The position numbers were made by a program, and so were the translations under genes. DNA of 22,824 nucleotides, taken from TMED14 sp963925545. GTDB lineage: Bacteria; Bacteroidota; Bacteroidia; Flavobacteriales; Schleiferiaceae. Location: NCBI GenBank assembly GCA_963925545.1, contig CAWUSA010000023.1, forward strand, positions 1 to 22,824. Reading direction: 5' to 3'. Below are positions 6,671 through 14,000 of the stretch, piece after piece (the stretch's first letter is position 1; each line of letters begins with the position of its first letter). The notes under the pieces were generated by a model. That model worked only from the letters and a program-made list of their open reading frames with translations, was not told where the DNA came from and did not search any database.

Positions 6671-7213
6671 TTATTCAAACCGGGCAAATACCATGGCGTG
6701 AAAGCGATCAGAAAATACCTCAAGGCCTGTCCAATCGTGATCAGGGTAAACCGCATCTTCAAGAAATCGTTCACATTCGGCCTGGCTTTCCATGGTTGCA
6801 AGTGCTGCTACTACGCGTTCAAAATCGTCCGATTCGCCACCAAACAATTGCTTGACAAAGGCAATCCGATCATTCAGCCCCACCTTTAGTCCAGCAAACC
6901 GTGCATTGACAGAGCTGCCTGCTATCGTTGTTGTCACCTTTTCTTTTGCAGGATTAACAGTTGGCTTAGTCGCCTGTTCTGCCTTCGCAGTTGGCGGCTG
7001 GCTTAGTTCAGCCATGAGTTCAGGTTTATGTGCAGATTCAGCCATGATGGCAGCCACCGCCTCAGCCTGAGCCTGATACGCAGACAATTCTGAATCTATG
7101 CGTGCCTTTCTGCCTGCATGGATTAGTTCCTGAAGGCCTTGAAGGTCTGCTTCTGAAGGCAGTTCCTGTGCCATGGCTTGCTTGAGAAATAGAATTGCGT
7201 CTTGGTGGGCCAT
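6671..7213 (-). CDS. Conserved Bacteroidota hypothetical protein
   Basis: 180 aa from the ATG at 7213. A longer reading frame begins at 7303 but would cover the tdk promoter and 5' end, and those extra residues look non-coding. The N-terminal half (about 1-65) is Ala/Glu/Gln-rich and predicted helical. The middle is a Thr/Lys/Pro/Ala-rich linker. The C-terminal half has a compact conserved-looking block: GLNDRIAFVKQLFGG, a helix with AALATMESQAE, then AVYPDHDW and a final RF. I recognise that C-terminal pattern from uncharacterised Bacteroidota proteins but know no function. No signal peptide or membrane segment. First gene of the rsmI operon. Confidence 0.8.
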   Translation of the reverse strand: MAHQDAILFLKQAMAQELPSEADLQGLQELIHAGRKARIDSELSAYQAQAEAVAAIMAESAHKPELMAELSQPPTAKAEQATKPTVNPAKEKVTTTIAGSSVNARFAGLKVGLNDRIAFVKQLFGGESDDFERVVAALATMESQAECERFLEDAVYPDHDWTGLEVFSDRFHAMVFARFE

Positions 7214-7240
7214 AGGGCGTGGGATTGCAGTCGAAAAGGT

Positions 7241-7248
7241 TAGATTTG
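7241..7248 (+). promoter_or_regulatory. Promoter -7 element of tdk-alr operon
   Basis: TAGATTTG matches the Bacteroidota sigma-70 -7 consensus TAnnTTTG exactly. Transcription would begin a few bases downstream, after the possible ATG at 7250. This supports the internal ATG at 7271 as the tdk start. No convincing -33 TTG at normal spacing. Confidence 0.6.
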
Positions 7249-7270
7249 TATGAAAGCGGAAAAGTACAAA

Positions 7271-7864
7271 ATGTTCCAAGAGCACAACGAAATGCCTGAC
7301 CACAAATCGGGCTGGATAGAGGTCATTGCAGGATCCATGTTTTCAGGGAAAACAGAGGAATTGTTGAGGCGTGCACGACGTGCAGAGATTGCGAAGCTCT
7401 CGGTTCAGCTTTTCAAGCCAGGTATTGATAAACGCTATGCAAATGATGAAGTGGTGTCGCATGATCGGACCGCCTTGTCAGCCATTGCTGTTGAATCATC
7501 AGCTCAATTAGGCTTGCTGGCTCAGGGTTATGATGTGGTAGGATTGGACGAGGCACAATTCTTTGATTCTGGCATTGTTAAAGTGGTCAATGATTTAGCC
7601 AACGCCGGCACACGGATCATCATTGCGGGCTTGGACATGGATTTTTCCGGCAAACCATTTGGCCCCATGCCTGATTTAATGGCTACAGCGGAATTTGTCA
7701 CCAAGGTGCATGCGATCTGTATGCATTCGGGCAAATTGGCCCACCATTCCCATCGCGTGATTGATGACAACAAAGAGCAAATCATGCTCGGTGAAATTGA
7801 AGAGTACGAGCCAGTTTCACGGTCAGTATTTCACCAAATAAACCAAGTAAAAAAATCCATTTGA
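7271..7864 (+). CDS. tdk: Thymidine kinase (type II)
   Basis: 197 aa from ATG 7271. Thymidine kinase phosphorylates thymidine with ATP in the dTMP salvage pathway. The P-loop GSMFSGKT is at residues 21-28, followed by the lasso-like FKPGIDKRY segment, DEAQFF (93-98) with the catalytic Glu, and AGLDMDFSGKPFGPMP. The start was chosen because MFQEHN aligns with the usual flavobacterial start and because the promoter element at 7241-7248 lies too close to the ATG at 7250. Type II enzymes usually carry a four-Cys/His zinc site; here only one Cys of the first pair remains (CMHS instead of CxxC), and the second pair is replaced (VSRSVF). Its stop overlaps the alr start by 4 bp. Confidence 0.95.
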   Translation: MFQEHNEMPDHKSGWIEVIAGSMFSGKTEELLRRARRAEIAKLSVQLFKPGIDKRYANDEVVSHDRTALSAIAVESSAQLGLLAQGYDVVGLDEAQFFDSGIVKVVNDLANAGTRIIIAGLDMDFSGKPFGPMPDLMATAEFVTKVHAICMHSGKLAHHSHRVIDDNKEQIMLGEIEEYEPVSRSVFHQINQVKKSI

Positions 7865-8952
7865 CAGCCTCTATAGCTATTGATTACCAGGCCATTGTTT
7901 CCAATGCCAAGTGGTTTGAGGCACAAGTACCCGATGGTTGCCAGCTCATGGCCATGGTCAAGGCAGATGCCTATGGCTTGGGTGCAGAAGCCTTGGTGGA
8001 AGCCCTTGGTAACGGACCGATCAGCCGCCTGGCTGTGGCAAGCATTGTTGAAGGGGTTAATCTGAGGCAATCTGGCACAACCTTGCCCATCATGGTGTTG
8101 AATCCTGGCCATGATGACTTGAAGGATTTGATTGGCCATCAATTGGAGCCCGTCATCCATGACATGGACTCATTGAATCGCTTGATTGACGTGCTTCAGG
8201 GGCAATCCATGACCATTCACTTGGAATGGAACACAGGCATGAACCGATTGGGTTTTGCACTGGGTCAAGTAGGTCCCTTGTTGGACAGCTTCAGCACCAT
8301 GCCTTACCTTCATGTGGCGAGCAGTTTCACCCATTTACCCGACACAAGCAACCCTGATTCCGATGACTGGACCAAAAGCTGCCTGCAGGCCTTTGAAGGC
8401 GTCAACCGTCGCTTGCGTGAAGCATTGCCTTCGCCATTCATGGTGCATGTCGCCAACACCGCATGGGCCATCAGGCACCCAGAACATTGCCAGGACATGG
8501 TCCGCATAGGTATTGGCTTGTTTGGCTACAGCAACCTTGACCAGGCAATGAACTTAACCCCCGCTGTGCATTGGAACTGTAAAATCTCTCAAGTGCGCAA
8601 GCTGAACAAAGGGGAAACGGTGTCCTATGGTCGCCATTTCATGGCATCCAAGCCTATGGTGATGGCTGTTTTACCTGTGGGCTATGCAGATGGCTACCCC
8701 CGGGGCATGAGTGACAAAGCCCATGTCTGGCTACAAGGCAATGCCTGCCCCCTGATAGGAGATGTTTGTATGGACGCCATGATGGTTGATGTCAGCGCAT
8801 TGCCAGATGTTCATTCGGGTGACCAGGTGGAGCTGATTGGAGACCATGTCAGCTTGATGGACATGGCTCAGTGGGCCGACACCATCCCTTATGAAATACT
8901 GACGGGCCTTTCCAAGCGTTTACCAAGAACGTCATGGACAGCAAATTTCTGA
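7861..8952 (+). CDS. alr: Alanine racemase
   Basis: 363 aa. A PLP enzyme interconverting L- and D-alanine for peptidoglycan synthesis. The PLP-binding lysine is Lys34 in MVKADAYGLG. The second catalytic Tyr lies in TVSYGRHF, and GYADGYPRG, IGDVCMDAMMVDV and the C-terminal PYEILTGLSKRLPR are family signatures. The start is TTG, with its last two bases in the tdk stop (TTGA overlap). No in-frame ATG or GTG precedes the conserved IAIDYQAI segment, so the TTG start is well supported. It is a stand-alone enzyme, not the MurF-Alr fusion found in some Bacteroidota. Co-transcribed with tdk and the downstream membrane protein, with which it overlaps by 19 bp. Confidence 0.96.
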   Translation: MTASIAIDYQAIVSNAKWFEAQVPDGCQLMAMVKADAYGLGAEALVEALGNGPISRLAVASIVEGVNLRQSGTTLPIMVLNPGHDDLKDLIGHQLEPVIHDMDSLNRLIDVLQGQSMTIHLEWNTGMNRLGFALGQVGPLLDSFSTMPYLHVASSFTHLPDTSNPDSDDWTKSCLQAFEGVNRRLREALPSPFMVHVANTAWAIRHPEHCQDMVRIGIGLFGYSNLDQAMNLTPAVHWNCKISQVRKLNKGETVSYGRHFMASKPMVMAVLPVGYADGYPRGMSDKAHVWLQGNACPLIGDVCMDAMMVDVSALPDVHSGDQVELIGDHVSLMDMAQWADTIPYEILTGLSKRLPRTSWTANF

Positions 8953-10064
8953 AATCCCCTAGCACTTGGGTGAGCCTATGGGCCATGTTGCTGCCTTTTT
9001 GGAGCACAGGATCCACGGCAATCATGCTTTTGCTGCTGCTCATGTTGTTGAGCAAAAAGGACCCTGCATTGCCCCGTGGAATGGCCTGGTTCCCCGCGTT
9101 GGCCTTTGCCGTGATTGCCTTGTCTGTCTGGTGGATGCCAACCAGTGATGGCTGGGCTGAATTACTTGTGCAAAAAAGCCCCCTGCTTTTGATGCCAATA
9201 GTCCTGGTGGGACAGAAAGATGCCCTGGCAAGGGGTTTTCGCTGGTCTGCCGTGTTGGTTGTGCTGTACCTGATGGCCCATTTGACCTGGGGACTGGCCT
9301 TTGGTCAGTGGATTGACTTGACTTACCGAGGGCTTTCAGAAGGTTTGCATCAGCATGTCTACTTGTCGTTGGTGCTGGCTTTAGGCTTGTTGTTGACCTG
9401 GAAAATGCCCAACGATTGGACGCCGCGAATGAAGTGGGCCTTGACCATCACAGCGACACTATGCATTGCCTTGATGGGGTCTAGGATTGCCATGCTGGCC
9501 ATGCTCTGTGGCTGTCTTGTGGTTGGCTTGACGTGGAACCGCAAGACCATGGGCTTATTGATTGCTGCCTTGCTGCTCTTTGCGCTGGCACAAAGCACGG
9601 GTCAGTTGCGTGGCATGGGCCATGTGTTCACGACCGTGAAGCCGCACTGGGCGACGGGCTCTGTAGATACCAGGTTGGTTCAAGCGGATGCCACATGGCA
9701 ACTCATCAAGCTGTCACCGTGGACAGGGGTAGGGGTTGCACCCTTGCAGCCCATGCTGGAAAACGTTTACCAAACCATGGACTACCGCTTTGGTTTGAAA
9801 AATCACCTCAACTCACACAATCAATTGTTGCACCTGATTGCCAGCCATGGTTTCATTGGCTTGCTTTTGATGCTAATCGGGTTGATGGCTTTGTGGTGGC
9901 GTCATAGCCCAGTGCTAGACCGAGTGGGATGGGCCATCTTGTTAGCCTTTGCCCTGGTGATGATGACAGAAAACCTGCTTGAGCGAAGCTTGGGTCTCCA
10001 GCTTTGGGTGGCCGTGTGGGTCTATGTCTTCGCCCGATCCTCAGCAATGCAAACCAAGACTTGA
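8934..10064 (+). CDS. O-antigen ligase / polymerase-like membrane protein
   Basis: 376 aa with roughly ten hydrophobic segments spread over the whole length. The region HNQLLHLIASHGFIGLLL (about residues 286-303) matches the Wzy_C/WaaL signature, which follows the large periplasmic loop of O-antigen ligases and polymerases. The late TENLLER segment is typical of Bacteroidota members. Such proteins move or polymerise undecaprenol-linked glycans at the periplasmic face of the inner membrane; substrate and exact activity cannot be told from sequence. It starts inside the 3' end of alr (19 bp overlap), so both are in the tdk operon. Its last 43 bp overlap the 3' end of rnpA on the opposite strand. 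Confidence 0.85.
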   Translation: MDSKFLKSPSTWVSLWAMLLPFWSTGSTAIMLLLLLMLLSKKDPALPRGMAWFPALAFAVIALSVWWMPTSDGWAELLVQKSPLLLMPIVLVGQKDALARGFRWSAVLVVLYLMAHLTWGLAFGQWIDLTYRGLSEGLHQHVYLSLVLALGLLLTWKMPNDWTPRMKWALTITATLCIALMGSRIAMLAMLCGCLVVGLTWNRKTMGLLIAALLLFALAQSTGQLRGMGHVFTTVKPHWATGSVDTRLVQADATWQLIKLSPWTGVGVAPLQPMLENVYQTMDYRFGLKNHLNSHNQLLHLIASHGFIGLLLMLIGLMALWWRHSPVLDRVGWAILLAFALVMMTENLLERSLGLQLWVAVWVYVFARSSAMQTKT

Positions 10065-10399
10065 CGCAGGGACTGACGGGCCTCATCTAAACTGATTCGA
10101 TCAGATCCTTGGTGAAGTACCGCCATCAAAATGGGTTTATCCGCATCGGGGAAATCCCCCCGTTCAAGACGCCATGCCTCGCGAAGCACCCGCTTGATAC
10201 GGTTACGCCTGACAGCTAACTTGAAGCGCCTTTTGGGCGCATTGAATAAGATTTGAATCCCACGCTTGAGGGGCCAGGGAGAAGCAATCCACAAAACCCG
10301 CAGGGGGCCTTCTTTGATGCGGTCACCATTGGCGAAGAGGTGATCAACCCGATTGCGGAGCTTCAAATGCTCCGAGCTGGGAAAGGAAAATTGCCTCAC
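10022..10399 (-). CDS. rnpA: Ribonuclease P protein component
   Basis: 125 aa. The protein subunit of RNase P, which helps the RNA subunit remove 5' leaders from pre-tRNAs. The RNR motif KLAVRRNRIKRVLREAWR lies at 60-77, and the N-terminal SSEHLKLRNRVDHLFANG matches the usual start region of RnpA. The start is GTG at 10399, overlapping the hemD stop by 4 bp (GTGA). As in other Bacteroidota, rnpA follows hemD rather than rpmH. The 3' 43 bp are shared in antisense with the end of the O-antigen ligase-like gene, leaving no room for a separate terminator between the convergent genes. Confidence 0.95.
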   Translation of the reverse strand: MRQFSFPSSEHLKLRNRVDHLFANGDRIKEGPLRVLWIASPWPLKRGIQILFNAPKRRFKLAVRRNRIKRVLREAWRLERGDFPDADKPILMAVLHQGSDRISLDEARQSLRQVLVCIAEDRAKT

Positions 10400-11145
10400 T
10401 TGCCTTTGTTTGCCTTGGTGACATAAGCATCCAATGCTTCAGGCATAGAGCGATATTCCTCAGTTGGAACTGCAATGTCTAAGCGCAATTTATGCTCTTC
10501 TATGGCCTTTTTTGTGGTGTTGCCAAAAGCTGCAATGCGCGTTCCATTTTGCTCAAAATCAGGAAAATTCGTGTAGAGAGAACGGATGCCTTCAGGGCTA
10601 AAAAAGACCAAGACATCGTAGGTCACATCCTCCAAGTCACTTAAGTCAGAGGTCACCGTGTTGAACATCACTGCGCGCGTCCAGTTCAGGCCAGCTTTGT
10701 CAAGTTGTTCAGGAATGGATGGCTTGAGTAAGTTGGATGTGGGCAACAAAAACTTTTGATTGCGCTGCCGCTTCATGATGGGGATCAAGTCAGCCAAATG
10801 GCCTTTGCCAGGGTAGATCTTCCGCTTGCGGTAAGGCACAAATTTCTGAAGGTAAAAGGCCACGGCCTCTGATGTGCAGAAGTACTTCCATTCAGGATTG
10901 ATTTCAACACGCATGTCCTTGCACAGGCGAAAGAAATGATCAACCGCGTTGCGGCTGGTGAAGATGAATGAGGTGAAAAGTTTAGGGTTGATCTTGTCCT
11001 TTCGGAATTCTGAAGCTCCAACTTCCCGCACCTCGATGAAAGACCTGAAATCGATGTCAATCTTATGCTTGGAGGCAAGCTGCATGTAGGGGTGGTTCTC
11101 TTTTTGTGGCTTGGGTTGAGAAACCAAAATGCGTTTGACTTTCAT
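10396..11145 (-). CDS. hemD: Uroporphyrinogen-III synthase
   Basis: 249 aa from ATG 11145. HemD cyclises hydroxymethylbilane to uroporphyrinogen III, the branch point to haem, sirohaem and cobalamin. The family is weakly conserved in sequence, but the two-domain pattern is clear: KRILVSQPKP at the N-terminus, FTSRNAVDHFF near 70-80, and YDVLVFFSPEGIRSL near 178. AAFGNTTKKAIEEH near 202 is the conserved late helix. The start was chosen at MKVKRILVSQ rather than the longer frame at 11166 because that ATG overlaps the DUF4271 stop by 4 bp (ATGA). DUF4271-hemD-rnpA is a recurrent Bacteroidota order, which supports the assignment. Confidence 0.92.
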   Translation of the reverse strand: MKVKRILVSQPKPQKENHPYMQLASKHKIDIDFRSFIEVREVGASEFRKDKINPKLFTSFIFTSRNAVDHFFRLCKDMRVEINPEWKYFCTSEAVAFYLQKFVPYRKRKIYPGKGHLADLIPIMKRQRNQKFLLPTSNLLKPSIPEQLDKAGLNWTRAVMFNTVTSDLSDLEDVTYDVLVFFSPEGIRSLYTNFPDFEQNGTRIAAFGNTTKKAIEEHKLRLDIAVPTEEYRSMPEALDAYVTKANKGK

Positions 11146-11702
11146 AGGTAGCTTTTGATGACCCACAACAAGGGGCCTAATTCAAGGGCACAAAGGTACA
11201 AAATCTTGAGCGTTTGAGTGGATGGCTGACTGGAAGAGAAACCCCAAGCACTTTTTGCCAAACCGCTCAGATACAGCAAGCTAGAAACTGTGATGGCCAC
11301 TTGAAGGCTGAGGTCCATTGTCCATTGGGCCTCAGCCTCCCTTGCGATCAGCCAGAAGCTCAAGGGAAAGAGCAACAGGGCGTAATGCAGCCACTGAAAT
11401 CGACCCAGCCAATGTGCCCAATGTCCATGAGCGTTCTCCCAAACCATCCCCACCAACAGATGAACAAGGGCCTGTCCGATTAGAACAGCAGCTACAAGTA
11501 GCAGGGCATCCCATGCCTGAAGCCAGAGCAATACACCGGCTAAAGCACCAAGCGTTGCCAGGGCTTTCATCTGCAAAGTGCTTTGAATCCAGCGCGAAGA
11601 ATGACGCATCACATAGGCCAGCAATAAGGTACTGAAGACGGCCAACCAGAACCATTGATCTGATGCCAATTGAGCTTGTCCGATGATGCGTGCTTGGTCC
11701 AT
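11142..11702 (-). CDS. DUF4271 family membrane protein
   Basis: 186 aa with about five to six hydrophobic helices (near residues 17-33, 46-62, 66-86, 103-120, 130-148 and 166-184). Size, hydropathy and its position directly before hemD match DUF4271, a Bacteroidota-specific inner-membrane family of unknown function. It follows the TonB receptor by 17 bp and overlaps hemD by 4 bp, so it is probably on the same transcript as both. No catalytic motif is visible. The assignment rests on context and general resemblance more than on individual residues. Confidence 0.8.
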   Translation of the reverse strand: MDQARIIGQAQLASDQWFWLAVFSTLLLAYVMRHSSRWIQSTLQMKALATLGALAGVLLWLQAWDALLLVAAVLIGQALVHLLVGMVWENAHGHWAHWLGRFQWLHYALLLFPLSFWLIAREAEAQWTMDLSLQVAITVSSLLYLSGLAKSAWGFSSSQPSTQTLKILYLCALELGPLLWVIKSYL

Positions 11703-11719
11703 GTGACCGCAAAATTAAC

Positions 11720-13696
11720 TCAGTTCCAGTGGAAACGAAAGCCTGCAGAAATCCATCGTCCAGGAAGGGGCACATTGCCGCGATCAATGACAGAGACATT
11801 GCTGAGGTTGTTGATATCGATGTTGACATTCACCTCCTCATTGGCCCATGTCCACCGCAAGCTCTGTGTGGCAAATGCTGAATAAGCCACAGGCAATTGA
11901 CTGTCCGCGTCGATGTAGCTGCCCTGGCGATCTTGCCAGTTAAGGTTCCATCCTATGCGCATGCCATGGTAGGGCACGGTCAGGTATTTCGCTTGGACGC
12001 GACTGGATAGGTAGTCTAATACATAGATGGATAGGCCGTCGATGCCAGAACTGGCTTCATGGCTTGCCAGGCTGCCTTGCAGCTGCAGGTAGCCGATGTT
12101 CTGGAAACGATGCGCGTAGGACGCTTCAAGTCCTTGGATGGTCACTTCTGTGATGTTGTCTGCTTGCAGTACCATGTTGCTGTCAATGTTGCGGTAGACC
12201 CAGTCAATCAGGTTCTGTCCCCGTCGCTGGTAAAGGTTGAATGTCACCTTCTGTGTCGCTGTAGTCTGGCTGATGCCTATTTCGCTGTTCCAAGCATGTT
12301 CAGCTTGCAAGTCAGCAGACCCCATGGCACCGCCTAAGCGGTAATAGAGATCAGTGAAAGTTGGCAAGCGAAAGCCCTTGTTGAGGCTTGCATAGGCTTT
12401 GCCGTGTGTGCCATTGTTTTCACGCCAGTGGTAGCCCATAGAGAAGCCTGGCAAGTTCAAGAGGCCATGTCGACTGTTCCAGTTGATTCGATTAGAAAGG
12501 TTGATCCGCAAAGGAGCAATGGGCCGGAAGGCATAGGTAAGGAAGGCACCTGCATTCTGCCGGTCATCAAACTGGCTGTAGGTAGCTCGCCCATCGGGCG
12601 CAGGGATGGTAGTGGCCATAGCTAGGCCAAGGATATTGCTCACGATGTCATCGTGACGCCAATCCAATCCGCCATCCAAGGTCCATGGCAGGGTGTTTCC
12701 TCCCTGCAAATGCAAGGTTACTTCACTGCCAATGGTGCGGCTTCGGTGGTTGTTGTGCTCGCTGTACCAGCTTGGCGCTAAGCTGGAATCTAGGGTGTGC
12801 ATGAAGACGTCAGACGCCAATCGCTGGTAGTAGCCATAAGCTTCCCTGAACAACTCAAAATGGTCCAGGTGCTGTCTGCCATAAATCCGGCCTCGAAGTT
12901 TACCATCGTGGCTCGCATAGCTAGCTGATGCGCTGGTAGATTGGATGGCTTCAAACTGGTCAGGGAATCGGTAGGTATAAAAATTGTGGGCTCCAAACTG
13001 CTTGCCAACCAGGCCAATCATCAGGTCAAGGTGACCAGCATTCAAGTCCCCCTTGCTTCGCAACAATACATGATGTTGTGCATAGTCCCTGTTGGTCATT
13101 TGACCATCAGCTGCTTTGTAAGCCACGTCTATACGGTTGTGCATGCCTTTAAATTCGCCAAGCGAAAGCCCCGCAGAGCCTATTTGTAGTCCGTATTGAC
13201 CTGCTCCAGCTTCAGCATAGCCCGCTTTGTCATCAATAGTGACGATGTTGATTACCCCAGCGAAGGCAAAGGGACCGTAGCGATGTGAGCCGCCACTGGA
13301 CAGTAGCTCAATGCGTTCAACCGCCCGCAATGGCACCGGAATGTTCATGCTGTGATGTCCTGTTTGTGGGTCGCTGTATGGCACACCATTGACAAGGATC
13401 AGCACTTGATCAAAAGAACTGCCACGGATTGAGAGATCTGATTGCACATCTGCATGCCCCCGTTGCCGAACATCCAAGCCCATCATCCATTCCAAGGCAT
13501 CGCCCACGCTGTTGGCCGCAAGTGCTTCAATCTCTTTGCGCTCCAAGGTGACAATCGCATGGTTGTCCATCACCTGATTCAGTGACTGATTCACGTCAAT
13601 GGTAGGGAGGGCAATGCCATTGCTCAATTGAGATTGGGCATACAGACCATTGGCCATCAGGCAAATCAATGCGCTGATTATCATGCGTTGTTTCAT
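11720..13696 (-). CDS. TonB-dependent outer-membrane receptor (BtuB-like)
   Basis: 658 aa from ATG 13696. MKQRMIISALICLMANGLYA is a clear signal peptide, followed by SQLS. A longer frame extends to 13846 but would run through the atpC gene and its terminator. A plug domain follows (about 35-165), with DLSIRGSSFDQVLILVNGVP and GPFAFAGVINIVT; the rest is a 22-strand-type beta barrel ending in aromatic GFRFHWN, as outer-membrane barrels do. No N-terminal carboxypeptidase-like domain. The plug resembles small vitamin/metal receptors of the BtuB group, but no cobalamin riboswitch precedes it, so the substrate is open. It starts just after the atpDC terminator and is probably co-transcribed with DUF4271-hemD-rnpA. 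Confidence 0.9.
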   Translation of the reverse strand: MKQRMIISALICLMANGLYAQSQLSNGIALPTIDVNQSLNQVMDNHAIVTLERKEIEALAANSVGDALEWMMGLDVRQRGHADVQSDLSIRGSSFDQVLILVNGVPYSDPQTGHHSMNIPVPLRAVERIELLSSGGSHRYGPFAFAGVINIVTIDDKAGYAEAGAGQYGLQIGSAGLSLGEFKGMHNRIDVAYKAADGQMTNRDYAQHHVLLRSKGDLNAGHLDLMIGLVGKQFGAHNFYTYRFPDQFEAIQSTSASASYASHDGKLRGRIYGRQHLDHFELFREAYGYYQRLASDVFMHTLDSSLAPSWYSEHNNHRSRTIGSEVTLHLQGGNTLPWTLDGGLDWRHDDIVSNILGLAMATTIPAPDGRATYSQFDDRQNAGAFLTYAFRPIAPLRINLSNRINWNSRHGLLNLPGFSMGYHWRENNGTHGKAYASLNKGFRLPTFTDLYYRLGGAMGSADLQAEHAWNSEIGISQTTATQKVTFNLYQRRGQNLIDWVYRNIDSNMVLQADNITEVTIQGLEASYAHRFQNIGYLQLQGSLASHEASSGIDGLSIYVLDYLSSRVQAKYLTVPYHGMRIGWNLNWQDRQGSYIDADSQLPVAYSAFATQSLRWTWANEEVNVNIDINNLSNVSVIDRGNVPLPGRWISAGFRFHWN

Positions 13697-13700
13697 GGGG

Positions 13701-13737
13701 TAAAAGTAAAACACCCAGCCACAATGACCGGGTGTTT
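13701..13737 (-). terminator. Intrinsic terminator of atpDC
   Basis: On the minus strand AAACACCC (13737-13730) pairs with GGGTGTTT (13716-13709). The stem can extend through GGTCA/TGGCT to a three-base loop and is followed by TTTTACTTTTA. It lies 20 bp after the atpC stop and only a few bases before the ATG of the TonB receptor, so that receptor depends on read-through or on a promoter inside atpC. Confidence 0.75.
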
Positions 13738-13757
13738 GATGCAACAAATAAGATGGC

Positions 13758-13997
13758 TTATTGTGCCAGTACAGAAAGGATGTTCTTGGAAACCTCAACC
13801 ACCCCGCCGGGGAAGTCAATGCTTTCCGATCCATTGGCCGTTTCAATGATGATCTGACCTGCTCCCAAGGCAGCTACCAAAGGGGCGTGATCAGTTAAAA
13901 CCTGAAATGAACCTTCCACACCTGGGAATTGCACAGCAATGACTTCGCCGCTGTAAAGCGACTTTTCTGGAGTGAGGATGTCAATTTGCATGGCCAT
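13758..13997 (-). CDS. atpC: ATP synthase F1 epsilon subunit (short form)
   Basis: 79 aa. Epsilon is part of the F1 central stalk. Only the N-terminal beta-sandwich domain is present: MQIDILTPEKSLYSGEV, then PGVEGSFQVLTDHAPLVAAL (the family signature) and FPGGVVEVSKNILSVLA. The C-terminal two-helix inhibitory domain of E. coli epsilon (about 130-140 aa) is absent, as is usual in Bacteroidota. It follows atpD by 3 bp. The start could be the first ATG (13997) or the one two codons later (13991). As in many Bacteroidota, atpD-atpC sits apart from the other ATP synthase genes, none of which are in this window. Confidence 0.95.
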   Translation of the reverse strand: MAMQIDILTPEKSLYSGEVIAVQFPGVEGSFQVLTDHAPLVAALGAGQIIIETANGSESIDFPGGVVEVSKNILSVLAQ

Positions 13998-14000
13998 TAT

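Noticed and set aside
11332..11829. 165-codon minus-strand frame overlapping DUF4271 and the TonB receptor
   Set aside because: It is a shadow of two well-supported genes in another frame and has no family features.
13697..13757. Possible cobalamin riboswitch before the BtuB-like receptor
   Set aside because: Only a terminator hairpin fits in the 61-bp gap, with no B12-box sequence.
13697..13846. N-terminal extension of the BtuB-like TonB receptor to 13846
   Set aside because: It would cross the atpDC terminator and overlap atpC out of frame; a clean signal peptide begins at 13696.
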